The position numbers were made by a program, and so were the translations under genes. This document shows positions 1 through 10,158 of a stretch of 64,000 bases of DNA, one piece after another. Below the pieces are notes generated by a model that was not told the origin of the DNA, searched no databases, and saw only the letters and a program-made list of their open reading frames with translations. Each line of letters starts with the position of its first letter. Positions within the stretch are counted from its first letter, which is position 1. The stretch comes from Dawidia cretensis (lineage in GTDB: Bacteria; Bacteroidota; Bacteroidia; Cytophagales; Cyclobacteriaceae): contig NZ_JAHESE010000005.1 in the NCBI RefSeq assembly GCF_018598175.1, positions 186,001 through 250,000 of the forward strand. Direction: 5' to 3'.

Positions 1-1629
1 CTGGGCGGCCAACGAAAAGAAATATACCTGTGACTGGTGGTCGACGTCGGTCAGAGCGGCCTTTAACGCGTTCAGGTTTTTCTCCAGCGTCTCGACGAGC
101 GGCGCGATTTCCCAGAGCTTGTATTTCCTGCCATCGTAGTCAAACGTCTTTATCGTGTGCTCGCCTTTCGCCAGCGCACGAAGCGTATCGATATCGCGTT
201 CCAGCGCCAGCGCCGTATACGCCATGTCCGATGCCGCGTCGGTAAAGATCGCGCGGGCATCTTGCGCCACGGCGACAGCAGGTGCTGCGATCTTTTCCTG
301 GTCGAGCGCCGCCGTCGTACGATGATTATAAAAATTGTTGTATAGCGCAGGGAAGCAGTCGTCGCGATACTCCTGTGTGAACGTTTGTATAAACTTGTCT
401 AAAGGCTCGACTTCCGTCTTTTCGGCGTTCGTCTTGTCGGAAAACAACGCACGGGTTATGTCTTCCTGCATGGCCTCCTGGTTGATGAACAGCGTCATGG
501 CCGGTTCGCGATCGTCCTTTCGGACGGGAATGTTCAACGTCTCCAGTGCCAGGATGCGGTCCTCGGTAGCGGGGTGCGAAGCCCACTGGTCTTTGATCAC
601 CAGCTTCGACTTATTATACCGAGACGTATGTTCCTGTGTCACCACCGGTAATCCGTCTTGCAGCGGAAGATTGTTTTCCGCCGCCAGGAAGTTCATGACA
701 TACGACTGCTGCGGATAGAGGTTTGATGTGATGATATCCTGGCGGCTACGCGCCTGATAAAATCCAACCACCGTTTCATACGCCTGGTTGGCCAGGTCGA
801 GGCGCGGCAGCGAGGTCATCAAGGGGCGCGATCCTGCTACATTCGCCGCTACTTCGTCGGCGTGAAACTCCATCTCGCGTGAAAGACCGAGGTAGCTCAG
901 GTTGACGACCTCATACACCTTCCGCAAAATCGCCTGAACGCCTTGCAGCACCTTCACCGCCGCCGTTACGAAGATAGAAAAGTACCAGCTTAAGCCGCCC
1001 CACCGGTTGGCCAGGTTTTCATACGATGCATTGTCGTACAGCATATTGTAAATAACCTGGTTCACATTGTATACATAGCTGCCCACCTTCATGGAGCGCT
1101 GGGAGAAATGCCCGAACTCGTGCGCCAGGATCGCCCGGAACTCATTCACCGAAACCGTATTGACCAGCCCGATGCCGATGTGCAGGTTTTTCTTCACCGG
1201 CAGGAACATGCTCCAGAAACCGGAATCATAGAATACGGAGGCATTTACATCTGCCGAGAGATATACTTTCTTGGGGAACTTCGTGTGCACTTCGTCCACG
1301 ATCTCACTAATGAACGCAAACAGCTGGGGCTGCTGCTCCGGCCGGATCTCCGTCAGGTGCGAACGATCTACGATGTGCCGTTTAAAAATGAACTTGAGCA
1401 GAAAGATCAAAATCAAAACCCCTGCGCCCGTCATGCCGAGTCCCAGGCCGATCGTCAGGACCGACGGTCTCAGGGCGACCAGCATGATGCCACCCCACCC
1501 TAAGAGAAAGGTAAGGCCCACAGCGGCCACCACGAGTAAAATATACACCAGGAGAAAGAGCAGGATGGAAAGCATAGCCCGTACGGCCATCTTTCTAAAG
1601 TTTCCGGATACGCGGACTTCAGTTTGCAT
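1..1629 (-). CDS. M48 family metallopeptidase, 3' truncated by window edge
   Basis: Membrane-bound zinc endopeptidase of the M48 (Ste24/HtpX-like) family, expected to cut membrane or periplasmic proteins. The reading frame is open for 543 codons from ATG at 1629 to the window edge, so the C-terminus is missing. Two hydrophobic segments lie near residues 16-65. The zinc motif HEFGH is near residue 168 and the third ligand lies in EMEFHADE about 90 residues later, so the active site is intact. The start is chosen because the N-terminus MQTEVRVSG precedes the first membrane segment directly. It is divergent from the sigma factor gene at 1888 with 258 bp between them. Family assignment is firm; the substrate is unknown. 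Confidence 0.88.
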   Translation of the reverse strand, partial: MQTEVRVSGNFRKMAVRAMLSILLFLLVYILLVVAAVGLTFLLGWGGIMLVALRPSVLTIGLGLGMTGAGVLILIFLLKFIFKRHIVDRSHLTEIRPEQQPQLFAFISEIVDEVHTKFPKKVYLSADVNASVFYDSGFWSMFLPVKKNLHIGIGLVNTVSVNEFRAILAHEFGHFSQRSMKVGSYVYNVNQVIYNMLYDNASYENLANRWGGLSWYFSIFVTAAVKVLQGVQAILRKVYEVVNLSYLGLSREMEFHADEVAANVAGSRPLMTSLPRLDLANQAYETVVGFYQARSRQDIITSNLYPQQSYVMNFLAAENNLPLQDGLPVVTQEHTSRYNKSKLVIKDQWASHPATEDRILALETLNIPVRKDDREPAMTLFINQEAMQEDITRALFSDKTNAEKTEVEPLDKFIQTFTQEYRDDCFPALYNNFYNHRTTAALDQEKIAAPAVAVAQDARAIFTDAASDMAYTALALERDIDTLRALAKGEHTIKTFDYDGRKYKLWEIAPLVETLEKNLNALKAALTDVDHQSQVYFFSLAAQ

Positions 1630-1887
1630 GTATTGGTAAGGTTAGAACGTGTCTGTAAAAAACAGTGGTTGATGTTGGCAGTGAAGGTACTGCAAAAGAC
1701 TAAAGCGTAAAAAAAAGGTGGCCGGCGGGAGCCAAAGTGGCCGTTACGTACTGTGCTGCTTTTGATGTGTTTCCAGCCAGAAAAACGTTGGATTCATCGA
1801 AATAATGAAAGAGTCACGCACAATTTTCCGGCTCTTCGAAAACGTTTGTGTTAAAAATTATTTAAACTTGTATAAAGTACCTTTTAA

Positions 1888-2466
1888 ATGTCCGACCTAA
1901 GCCTACATACAGAGCAACAACTGTTGTCTGCCCTGCGCAACGGTAGCGAAGCGGCATACGAGGAAATATTCCGGCGTTTCTGGACGCCTTGTTATAATAT
2001 TGCGCGCTCCAAAATACAGGCGCACGCCGAGGCCGAAGAGATTGTGCAAGCCATCTTTTTTGCGCTCTGGGAGAAACGCGCGACGTTGTATGTCACCAAC
2101 CTCTGGTATTACCTGCAGACGTCCGTGCGCAACCGCGTCATTGACCACATCCGCCAGCAGATTACGCAACGAAAATATTGGGACTATTACAAAACATTCA
2201 TTCCGTGGCAACGCACGGAAACGGAGGACACCGTCGAATACGATAATCTGCACGAAGCGTTAGAAGAAGCTGTCAGTCACCTACCTGAAAAATCCAGGGT
2301 GGTGTTCCGCCTAAACCGCCTGGAAGGCCGCTCCGTGGCAGAAATCGCAGGGCTGTTGCAACTCTCTGAAAAAGCCATTGAGTATCATCTCACCAAATCA
2401 CTCAAGCAACTGCGGTATCGTCTTCGTGATTTTATTTTTCTGACGGCCATGCTCGCGTGTCTCTAA
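1888..2466 (+). CDS. ECF RNA polymerase sigma-70 factor (FecI-like)
   Basis: Alternative sigma factor of 192 aa that should direct transcription of the neighbouring SusC/SusD genes. The sigma region 2 core lies at about residues 25-95 (EEIFRRFWTPCYNIA, AEEIVQAIFFALWEKR) and region 4 helix-turn-helix at about 125-180 (LPEKSRVVFRLNRLEG, VAEIAGLLQLSEKAIEYHL). The length fits the family. It is followed after 94 bp by FecR, the usual order of a cell-surface signalling cassette. Upstream AT-rich sequence ends in a TACCTTTTAA stretch next to the ATG, so the leader may be very short. Identification is confident; the inducing ligand is unknown. Confidence 0.93.
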   Translation: MSDLSLHTEQQLLSALRNGSEAAYEEIFRRFWTPCYNIARSKIQAHAEAEEIVQAIFFALWEKRATLYVTNLWYYLQTSVRNRVIDHIRQQITQRKYWDYYKTFIPWQRTETEDTVEYDNLHEALEEAVSHLPEKSRVVFRLNRLEGRSVAEIAGLLQLSEKAIEYHLTKSLKQLRYRLRDFIFLTAMLACL

Positions 2467-2560
2467 CGCTTGTCAGGGCGCATACCAGATCTTTATGATA
2501 ACGTTTGAAAAAAGTTGCCCATGCGTTTAGGGCATTTGGCGGGTCGTGCGTCTTAACGAC

Positions 2561-3565
2561 ATGACACCCGAAGCCTTCAAAGAAATCCTAACCCGGTATT
2601 GCCAGGGGCAGTGTACACCGCAAGAGGAGGCGCTGGTTCAAGAGTGGTATGACACCATCGATACCAGCAACCGCCAGGCACTACCCGAAGAACAACGCAT
2701 TATACTGGAGGCCAAAGCGTGGTCGCAGCTCAGCGCCCGTGTACGCGATGGCCGACAACCACGCTTCCACCTGCTGTATAAGATTGCGGCGTGCCTCGCA
2801 CTGTTTGTATTGGCGGCAGGGGGGTGGTACTATTTTACCCATACGCCGGATGCCCCCGTGGCCAGCATTACCGCCGATACGCTCCCGGCAGGATGGCGCG
2901 CCGAGTACAATCGCGGCCAGACACCCCGCATGATTCTCCTCACCGATGGCAGCCGCGTGATGCTGTATCCCGGCAGCACGTTGTGCTTCCCACAGACGTT
3001 CAACCGCGGCCGACGCGAAGTAACCCTAACGGGTGAAGGTTTCTTTGACGTACAACGGGATACGCTCAGTCCTTTTTTAGTATATACACAAGAAGTGACC
3101 ACACGCGTATTAGGCACAAGCTTCACGATAAAGGCCTATGCAAATGCGCCAGAAATAACGGTGGCGGTAGCCACCGGCCGGGTGGCAGTATATAAACAAA
3201 AACCGGGTACCCCCCTCGATGCTGCCGCTGTCGTGCTCTCGCCCAACCAACAGGCAGTATACAATCGTCAGAATGATCGCGTAAAAAAAGCGCTGGTGGC
3301 GCATCCGCGCATCATTCCGGCCGCGTCGGCAAATCCTACCATGAGCTACGAAGCGGCATCCGTCACCAGTATATTTCAAGCGTTGGAAGAAAGCTATGGA
3401 GTCGATTTTGTTTACGATGAAACGACCGTCACCGGTTGTACCCTCACCACCACGCTGACCGATGAAGATCTGCACGCGCGCATACGCATTGTATGTGAAG
3501 CCATCGGCGCAACCTACACGGTACAAGATACCAGCATTGTGATTACGGGCACAGGCTGCCCGTAG
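2561..3565 (+). CDS. FecR family anti-sigma factor
   Basis: Inner-membrane anti-sigma regulator, 334 aa, which should hold the upstream sigma factor and relay a signal from the SusC transporter. The cytoplasmic N-terminus (about residues 1-75) is followed by one membrane helix (CLALFVLAAGGWYYF, about 79-97). The periplasmic FecR domain follows (LTDGSRVMLYPGSTL; EVTLTGEGFFDV; TRVLGTSF), then the C-terminal DUF4974-type domain (about 260-330) that contacts the STN domain of the transporter. ATG at 2561 is preferred to an in-frame GTG at 2546 because it begins the typical MTPEAFKEIL helix. Regulation through the neighbouring TonB receptor is inferred from gene order and domains. Confidence 0.93.
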   Translation: MTPEAFKEILTRYCQGQCTPQEEALVQEWYDTIDTSNRQALPEEQRIILEAKAWSQLSARVRDGRQPRFHLLYKIAACLALFVLAAGGWYYFTHTPDAPVASITADTLPAGWRAEYNRGQTPRMILLTDGSRVMLYPGSTLCFPQTFNRGRREVTLTGEGFFDVQRDTLSPFLVYTQEVTTRVLGTSFTIKAYANAPEITVAVATGRVAVYKQKPGTPLDAAAVVLSPNQQAVYNRQNDRVKKALVAHPRIIPAASANPTMSYEAASVTSIFQALEESYGVDFVYDETTVTGCTLTTTLTDEDLHARIRIVCEAIGATYTVQDTSIVITGTGCP

Positions 3566-3757
3566 CAGTGACAGAGAATAATAGCCCAAACAACTCCCCT
3601 AAATCCTGGAAGCCTATGATACACTAAACACTACCCCAGCAACAGAAATAAAAATAGGCCGGCGATGGTACCAGCATCACCGGCCGGTGTCGTGCCCTGC
3701 GAAATATCGCGGGGGGCACCAAGCTTTTGCCTTTGTACAACAAAAACAAAACAAGGT

Positions 3758-6700
3758 ATGAATAAACCTACACCTATTCACTATGTACTGTTGTTCTTTA
3801 TGAGAGTTACTATGTTACAGCTTTTTATTTCCGGGGCCACAGTCCTCGCAGCCTATGCACACGACGTGCATGGGCAGGAGGTGCTGGATCGCAAAATCAC
3901 CCTGGAAGCTGATCGTGAAGAACTGCGCGACGTACTTGGCCGCATTGAAAAACAGGCCGATGTTAAGTTCACATATCGCCCCCGGCTCATCGAGTCCCAC
4001 CGCCTGGTGTCCGTACGCATACAACACACCCGCCTGGGAGAAGTATTGACCGACCTGCTCGGCGAACGTGTCGACTGGACCGTCATTGGCCGCCAGATTG
4101 TACTCAAACCAATGCCCACGGGAGAGCTTGCCGCCGATGACTATATACCCGGTAAAACCATCGCCCCCGCCGACATCAGCGGTCGCGTAACCGACGACGC
4201 CGGGGGTGCGCTGCCCGGTGTGAATGTGCTGATAAAAGGAACATCTGCGGGCACGACCACCGACATCGACGGCAAGTATACGCTTTCTGTTACCGACGCC
4301 GGCGCCGTCCTGGTCTTTACCTTTATTGGCTATAAAACGCAGGAGATTCCCGTCAACGATCGCTCTGTGATCGACGTTGTGCTGGCGGCTGATGTGCAAT
4401 CGCTGCAAGAGATCGTCGTGGTGGGCTATGGCGAGCAGAAAAAAGAAACGGTTACCGGTTCCGTTGTCACGGTACGTGGCGCCGACCTCGTCAAGTCGCC
4501 TTCGGTCAATCTGTCCAACTCCCTGGCCGGACGCATGCCCGGCGTGGTGGCCGTTAACCGCAGTGGCGAGCCCGGCGCCGATGGCTCCAGCATTCGCATT
4601 CGCGGCTCGAACACTCTGGGCAGCAACGACGCCCTGATTGTAATCGACGGTATACCCGCCCGTTCCGGTGGTCTCGAACGTCTTAACCCCGCCGACATCG
4701 AATCGATCTCGGTCCTGAAAGATGCTTCCGCGGCCATCTATGGCTCCCGGGCCGCCAACGGCGTAATTCTCATTACCACCAAGCGCGGCAAGACCGGCAA
4801 GCCCGAATTGATGTATAGTTTTAACCAGGGCTGGTCACAACCCACCACGGTACCGCGGCTGGCCGACGCTGTACAATTTTCCGAGATGCGCAATGAGCTG
4901 GAGATCTTTAACCTGCCCACCGGCGAGTGGAACGCGGCCAACCAGGCTTTTAAAGAAACCGGCAGCTATACCCGTCCCAATGGCACCGTACTCGATGCTC
5001 CCTATACACCCGAAGACTTCGAGCTTTTCCGCAGTGGCGCCGACCCCTGGGGTCACCCCAACACCGACTGGTATGACGCGACACTCAAGAACTGGTCGCC
5101 GCAGTCGCGACACAGCCTGCAGCTAAGCGGTGGTACGGACAACGTGAAATACATGGCCTCCCTCGGCTATCAAAATCAGGATGCCTATTACCGCAACGCT
5201 GCCACCGGCTACAAGCAATACGACCTGCGCATAAACCTAGACGCCAACATCAACAAATATGTCAAGACAACCCTGGGCATCATGGGCCGCCAGGAAAATC
5301 GTTTTTATCCTACGCGCACTGCCGCCGCCATCTTCCGCATGCAAATGCGCGGCATCCCGACAGAGCCTGCCTTCTGGCCCAACGGCATGCCTGGGCCCGA
5401 TATCGAATACGGTGAGAACCCGGTCGTGATCACGACTAATCAAACCGGCTATGACCGCGATACACGCTATTACGTGCAGACCAACGGCGGCGTGGAGATC
5501 ACCGTGCCCTGGGTCAAAGGGTTGAAGTTTACCGGCACTGCCTCGGTCGATAAATATGTAAAGCGTACAAAGAAATGGGAGATACCGTGGTTCCTCTATA
5601 CGTGGGACAAAGTAACGTTTGAAGCCGACGGCGTAACGCCCAAGCTATCCCGCGGCCAACGTGGTCCCTCCGAGCCGCGGCTCACCATGGGCGACGAAGA
5701 CCAGCTCAATGTACTGCTGGGTGGCATCGTTACCTATGAGCGCGCCTTTGGCGATCACGCCTTTACCGTGCTGGCGGGTACAAACCGCGAGACCGTGGAG
5801 AACAATAGCTTTAATGCTTACCGTCGTTTCTTCATTTCCACGGCCGTCGACCAAATGGTGGCTGGTGGTAACCCCGAAAAGAACAATGGCGGTGGTGCCT
5901 GGGAGCGTGCGCGTCTGAACTACTTTGGTCGCGTAGCCTACAACTACAAAGAAAAATACCTGGCCGAATTCCTCTGGCGCTACGACGGATCATATATGTT
6001 TCCCGAAGGCAAACGCTACGGATTTTTCCCCGGCATCATGGCGGGCTGGCAAATCTCGGAAGAAGAGTTTTGGAAGACCAATGTGCCGATCATGAACTAC
6101 CTCAAACTGCGCGCCTCGTGGGGACAGTTGGGGAACGACCAGATCTACTTCGATCTCAATGCCAACGGCATCATCGATCCGGAAGAGCTGCAGGAGTATC
6201 AATACATGTCCACCAACGCCTTCCGCAGCTACATTGTAGGCGGGCAAGAGGTCGGCACGATCTACGAAGCCCGTGTGCCCAATCCGTTGGTGACGTGGGA
6301 AGTAGCCAACAACTACGACCTCGGCCTGGAAGGACAGTTTCTACAGGGCAAGATCAGCTTTGAAGCCGACATCTTTCTGAACAAACGCAGCAACATCTTG
6401 TGGCGCAAGAACGCCTCTGTGCCTCAGACGACCGGCATGACCCTGCCGGCCGAGAACATCGGTGAAGTAAGCAACCGCGGGTGGGAGCTACAAATCGGCT
6501 ACCACGGACAGGTCGGCGAGCTGCAATACAACGTGAGTGTCAATGGCGGCTATGCCAAGAACCGCATCGATTACTGGGACGAAGCCCCCGGCTCTCCCGC
6601 CTGGCAACGCACCACCGGCAAACCCATGTATACCTACCAGGCCTACATCTACGACGGCGTGTTTGCAACCCAGGCAGACATCGATGCCAATGAGCTGGAC

Positions 6701-7276
6701 TATAGCGCTATTACCAACACCCTACGCCCCGGTGACATGCGGTACAAGGACTACGACGGCGACGGTCGCATTACGCCCGACGACAGAGTGCGTAACGAGA
6801 AGACCAATATACCCACATTCCAGGGCGGCTTGAACATGTCAGCCAAGTACAGAAACTTCGACTTGTCCATCCTGTTCCAGGGCGCCACCGGCGCGCAGGT
6901 ATACATCAGCACCGGCGAGTCGGGCAGTATTGGCAACTATTTGTTGGACGTGTACCGCAATCGCTGGACGATCGACAATCCCAGTAGCGAGCACCCGCGC
7001 ATCGCCGACCGCAGCAATCAATACTACTCCAACGACAACACCTATTGGCTGCGCAACACAGACTATCTGCGACTCAAGAACATCGAGCTGGGTTACACCA
7101 TACCGTCTACATTGGGTCAACGCGCCGGCATCAACTCCCTGCGGTTCTACGTCAACGCACTCAACCTGTTTACCATCGACAAGCTCAAAGTGCTTGATCC
7201 TGAATCGACCGGCGGTCTGGGACAATACTATCCGCAGGCGAGAATTCTCAACATGGGCCTAACCGTAGTTTTTTAA
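3758..7276 (+). CDS. SusC/RagA family TonB-linked outer membrane protein with STN domain
   Basis: TonB-dependent outer-membrane importer, 1172 aa, that pairs with the downstream SusD lipoprotein to take up an oligosaccharide or other large nutrient. After a signal peptide (about residues 1-35) comes an STN/secretin-like domain (about 40-105), which in this family contacts FecR across the periplasm. Then follow a carboxypeptidase-regulatory-like domain (ISGRVTDDAGGALPG, from about 140), the plug (SusC signature LIVIDGIPARSGG and LKDASAAIYG, about 225-345) and the 22-strand barrel ending in GLTVVF. ATG at 3758 is chosen over 3665 because the intervening 31 residues do not resemble a signal peptide. 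Eleven bases separate it from susD. The substrate cannot be told from sequence. Confidence 0.95.
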   Translation: MNKPTPIHYVLLFFMRVTMLQLFISGATVLAAYAHDVHGQEVLDRKITLEADREELRDVLGRIEKQADVKFTYRPRLIESHRLVSVRIQHTRLGEVLTDLLGERVDWTVIGRQIVLKPMPTGELAADDYIPGKTIAPADISGRVTDDAGGALPGVNVLIKGTSAGTTTDIDGKYTLSVTDAGAVLVFTFIGYKTQEIPVNDRSVIDVVLAADVQSLQEIVVVGYGEQKKETVTGSVVTVRGADLVKSPSVNLSNSLAGRMPGVVAVNRSGEPGADGSSIRIRGSNTLGSNDALIVIDGIPARSGGLERLNPADIESISVLKDASAAIYGSRAANGVILITTKRGKTGKPELMYSFNQGWSQPTTVPRLADAVQFSEMRNELEIFNLPTGEWNAANQAFKETGSYTRPNGTVLDAPYTPEDFELFRSGADPWGHPNTDWYDATLKNWSPQSRHSLQLSGGTDNVKYMASLGYQNQDAYYRNAATGYKQYDLRINLDANINKYVKTTLGIMGRQENRFYPTRTAAAIFRMQMRGIPTEPAFWPNGMPGPDIEYGENPVVITTNQTGYDRDTRYYVQTNGGVEITVPWVKGLKFTGTASVDKYVKRTKKWEIPWFLYTWDKVTFEADGVTPKLSRGQRGPSEPRLTMGDEDQLNVLLGGIVTYERAFGDHAFTVLAGTNRETVENNSFNAYRRFFISTAVDQMVAGGNPEKNNGGGAWERARLNYFGRVAYNYKEKYLAEFLWRYDGSYMFPEGKRYGFFPGIMAGWQISEEEFWKTNVPIMNYLKLRASWGQLGNDQIYFDLNANGIIDPEELQEYQYMSTNAFRSYIVGGQEVGTIYEARVPNPLVTWEVANNYDLGLEGQFLQGKISFEADIFLNKRSNILWRKNASVPQTTGMTLPAENIGEVSNRGWELQIGYHGQVGELQYNVSVNGGYAKNRIDYWDEAPGSPAWQRTTGKPMYTYQAYIYDGVFATQADIDANELDYSAITNTLRPGDMRYKDYDGDGRITPDDRVRNEKTNIPTFQGGLNMSAKYRNFDLSILFQGATGAQVYISTGESGSIGNYLLDVYRNRWTIDNPSSEHPRIADRSNQYYSNDNTYWLRNTDYLRLKNIELGYTIPSTLGQRAGINSLRFYVNALNLFTIDKLKVLDPESTGGLGQYYPQARILNMGLTVVF

Positions 7277-7287
7277 TCACGCAAAAC

Positions 7288-9177
7288 ATGTATACCATGA
7301 AAAGCATACAAAAGAAAACAGGGCTGATGATCGTTTTACTGATCAGTCTGCTGGCGTGTAACGACGATTTCCTGAACACGCAACCGTTGAACGAAGTGTT
7401 GACCGAACGTGTGTGGAAGGATGCCAGCCTGGCCCAGGCATTTGTGACGGATATATATAACGGCCTGGGCAATGGCGGCTTTGATGAGCAGATGTTGGCA
7501 TCGCTTACCGACGAGTCGATCTTTACCCACCCCGGCCGTGGTATCAATACCATCACCGAGTCGCGCTCCAACCCGGCCGACAATGGCTGGATCAACAACA
7601 CGCTGAACTGGACACAGATGTACCAGCGCATTCGTGCCTGCAACCTGGCCCTGGAGAACCTGGCCGCACCGCAGTTCGAGAACACCGCGGGCATTGAAGC
7701 CGGGCGGCTGCTGGGTGAAGCACACTTCATGCGCGCCTATTTTTATCAGCAACTGCTGCGCTACTACGGGGGCATACCGCTGATCGATCGTTCGTACATG
7801 TTGGGTGAAGCCGACTATACCGTAGGCCGAAACACCTACGAAGAATGCGTTAATTTTATCGTCGCCGACTGCGATGCCGCCGCGGAACTGCTGCAAGGCA
7901 AAAACATGGCCAACGGTCGTGCCAGCTATGCCGCCGCGCTGGCGCTCAAGTCGCGCGTATTGCTGTACGCCGCCAGCGACCTGCACGATATTCCCACCGC
8001 GGCCGCGAAGTCTGACGTCATTGCAGACGCCAAACAACCGGCGGCGCTGGGGTATACCTCCGGCAACCGCGCAGAGCGTTGGCAAAAAGCACGCGACGCC
8101 GCCAAAGCTGTACTCGACATCGGTGGCCTGGGCTATGAAGTGGCGCTTACCGCACCTGTTACACCCGAGCAAGGCACTGCCAACCACAGCAACGCTGCCC
8201 TGGCACGCAACGGCGGCGAGCGCGAGCTGATCTTCGCCCGTTATTTCATCAATGCCAAAGACGAGGGTGGCGCCTGGGTAGGTCGTAACAATGGACCCAA
8301 CGGCTATCACAACTGGGCTGGCAACACACCGATACAAAACCTGGTCGACGACTTTGAAATGATTGACGGCACCGCCTTTGATTGGAACAATCCGACACAC
8401 GCCGGCGCTCCCTATGCGGATCGCGACCCCCGTTTCTATGCTACCGTATTATACGACGGCGCGGGCTGGAAACCACGCACAGCCGACGTTGCCGCCAAAG
8501 ATCCCTACAACGAGATCCAGACGGGGCAATATCAAATTACCACTGCCTCTGGTGTTGTAACAACCTACTTCGGACTGGACACACGCCAGAGCTCTGTGGA
8601 AGATTGGAACGGCTCACGCACGGGCTACTACATGCGCAAGTTTATCGATTCCGATCCGGCCGTGGTAGACCAGAACACCCGTCAACAAATACCCTGGCCC
8701 GTGCTGCGCTTCACGGAAGCAATCCTGAATTATGTGGAGGCCTGCATCGAGCTGGGTGAAGACGACGAAGCCCGACCCTGGTTGAGCAAAGTCCGCTTCC
8801 GTGCCGGTATGCCGGAAGTCACCGAAAGCGGCCAGGCACTGAAAGAACGATATCGCAATGAGCGCCGCGTAGAAATGGCCTATGAAGAACAACGCTTCCA
8901 CGATGCCCGCCGGTGGATGATTGCCTCGGAGACCATCGGACAGAAGGCTGTGCGCATGAATATCACTGCCACGCTCAAGCCCGGCAAAGACGTGAAGACA
9001 TACCGCTACGATCCGGACAACTACAATTACGTATACGAGCCGCAGGATATAGATCCAGGTATTGAGAACCGGTTGTGGCTGGACAAGATGTATTTCCTTC
9101 CCATCCACCGCGATGAGATCAACCGCAACAACAAACTGGTTCAGAATCCCGGTTACGACATTACCGATGTGCCATAG
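7288..9177 (+). CDS. SusD/RagB family nutrient-binding outer membrane lipoprotein
   Basis: Surface lipoprotein of 629 aa that caps the SusC barrel and binds the substrate. The N-terminus is a lipoprotein signal with lipobox SLLAC, Cys at residue 24. The TPR-like SusD fold follows (FLNTQPLNEV; RACNLALENL; GEAHFMRAYFYQQLLRYYGGIPL at about 135-165 is the family hallmark). The C-terminal RagB part ends with ERRVEMAYEEQRFHDARRW and the typical LPIHRDEINRNNKLVQNPGY tail. An alternative start three codons later (7297) is possible. It lies 11 bp after susC and is the last gene of the operon. No glycosidase accompanies the pair, so the substrate is open. Confidence 0.94.
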   Translation: MYTMKSIQKKTGLMIVLLISLLACNDDFLNTQPLNEVLTERVWKDASLAQAFVTDIYNGLGNGGFDEQMLASLTDESIFTHPGRGINTITESRSNPADNGWINNTLNWTQMYQRIRACNLALENLAAPQFENTAGIEAGRLLGEAHFMRAYFYQQLLRYYGGIPLIDRSYMLGEADYTVGRNTYEECVNFIVADCDAAAELLQGKNMANGRASYAAALALKSRVLLYAASDLHDIPTAAAKSDVIADAKQPAALGYTSGNRAERWQKARDAAKAVLDIGGLGYEVALTAPVTPEQGTANHSNAALARNGGERELIFARYFINAKDEGGAWVGRNNGPNGYHNWAGNTPIQNLVDDFEMIDGTAFDWNNPTHAGAPYADRDPRFYATVLYDGAGWKPRTADVAAKDPYNEIQTGQYQITTASGVVTTYFGLDTRQSSVEDWNGSRTGYYMRKFIDSDPAVVDQNTRQQIPWPVLRFTEAILNYVEACIELGEDDEARPWLSKVRFRAGMPEVTESGQALKERYRNERRVEMAYEEQRFHDARRWMIASETIGQKAVRMNITATLKPGKDVKTYRYDPDNYNYVYEPQDIDPGIENRLWLDKMYFLPIHRDEINRNNKLVQNPGYDITDVP

Positions 9178-9198
9178 AGGTTAGCAACCCACCGTTTA

Positions 9199-9238
9199 AA
9201 GAGCGCTACGCCGGGGCTCCAATCCGTGTAGCGCTCTT
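9199..9238 (+). terminator. Hairpin terminator after susD
   Basis: Arms AAGAGCGCTAC (9199-9209) and GTAGCGCTCTT (9228-9238) are perfectly complementary over 11 bp and enclose an 18-nt loop. The hairpin starts 22 bp after the susD stop and is followed by a weak T-rich stretch (ACTTTA). It should end the sigma-to-susD transcription unit. Confidence 0.7.
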
Positions 9239-9288
9239 ACTTTATGCGCTTGCTGGAATTCTAAAGAAATCCAGTTTATTTGCACACC

Positions 9289-10062
9289 ATGAAGAAAGTA
9301 CAAATCGACGGACTGGGCCTCTGGCAATTCGACCAACTAGGAGCCGAAGCGGGCGTAAAACATTTTGTAAGCGATCGTGGACCCTATGGAGGCGAAAAGG
9401 AATTCACCCTAAGCTACTCCAGCTCCCCCGACCGCGAAGAAATCCGACAGAACCGCCATCGCATAGCCTCCGCGCTTGGCATTACCGGCAGTCGATTGTT
9501 CTTTCCATCACAAGTACACAAAACGCGTATCGTACAGGTTGCAGAAGACACCCCTGTAGAAGAGCTGATGGAAACCGACGCGCTCATTACCAACAAGCGG
9601 GGCATTGGTCTGGCCGTGATGTCGGCCGACTGCGTGCCGATCATTCTATATGACGAAAAGAACCAAGCCGTCGGCGCGATACACTCCGGCTGGCGCGGCA
9701 CCGTGGCGCGCATCCTGGAAAAGACACTACACGAAATGCAACGTGTCTATGGTACCCAAGGCGCAGACGTCATCGCAGGCATCGGGCCTTCTGTTTGCCA
9801 GGACTCCTACGAAGTAGGCGAAGAGGTTGTACAAGCCGTGGACCAGGCCTTTGGCAAAGACCAGGGACTGATGATACCACAACCCGAAGGTAAAGCCAAA
9901 CTGGATTTGTGGAAGGCCAATGCGTTGCAGCTCCTGGCATTCGGCGTGCCCACTACACGAATCGAAGTGTCGAACCTGTGCACCGTAAAAAACAATAACT
10001 ACTTCTTCTCCGCCCGTCGGCAGGATTCCGGCCGCTTCGCGGCGGGAATTGTGTTAGCGTAA
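9289..10062 (+). CDS. pgeF: Peptidoglycan editing factor PgeF / YfiH (multicopper polyphenol oxidase family)
   Basis: Cytoplasmic 257-aa protein of the YfiH/LACC1 family. Members act on purine nucleosides, and E. coli PgeF removes misincorporated L-Ser muropeptide precursors. The active-site elements are present: FPSQVHKTRI near residue 75, the Cys-containing SADCVPIILYD near 115, HSGWRGT near 135 and GIGPSVCQDSYEVG near 170. Length is standard. ATG at 9289 is preceded by TTTATTTGCACACC, a typical Bacteroidota promoter/leader layout, so the upstream TTG at 9280 is rejected. It appears to be transcribed alone. Family assignment is firm; which of the two activities matters here is not visible. 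Confidence 0.93.
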   Translation: MKKVQIDGLGLWQFDQLGAEAGVKHFVSDRGPYGGEKEFTLSYSSSPDREEIRQNRHRIASALGITGSRLFFPSQVHKTRIVQVAEDTPVEELMETDALITNKRGIGLAVMSADCVPIILYDEKNQAVGAIHSGWRGTVARILEKTLHEMQRVYGTQGADVIAGIGPSVCQDSYEVGEEVVQAVDQAFGKDQGLMIPQPEGKAKLDLWKANALQLLAFGVPTTRIEVSNLCTVKNNNYFFSARRQDSGRFAAGIVLA

Positions 10063-10158
10063 AGTTCATAAAACTTTTTCGCCGACCCTTACATCGTATA
10101 GATAGTCACGTACTATACTAAACTCCTAACGGCTTTACTCTATGAAAAGTGCATCTTC

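Noticed and set aside
7336-8400. 354-aa open frame on the minus strand inside susD
   Set aside because: Lies wholly antisense to a clear SusD gene, with low-complexity Gly/Val/Cys-rich composition and no family features.
10061-10077. Terminator AAAGTT...AACTTT after pgeF
   Set aside because: Six-bp A/T-rich stem is too weak to claim, although a T-run follows.
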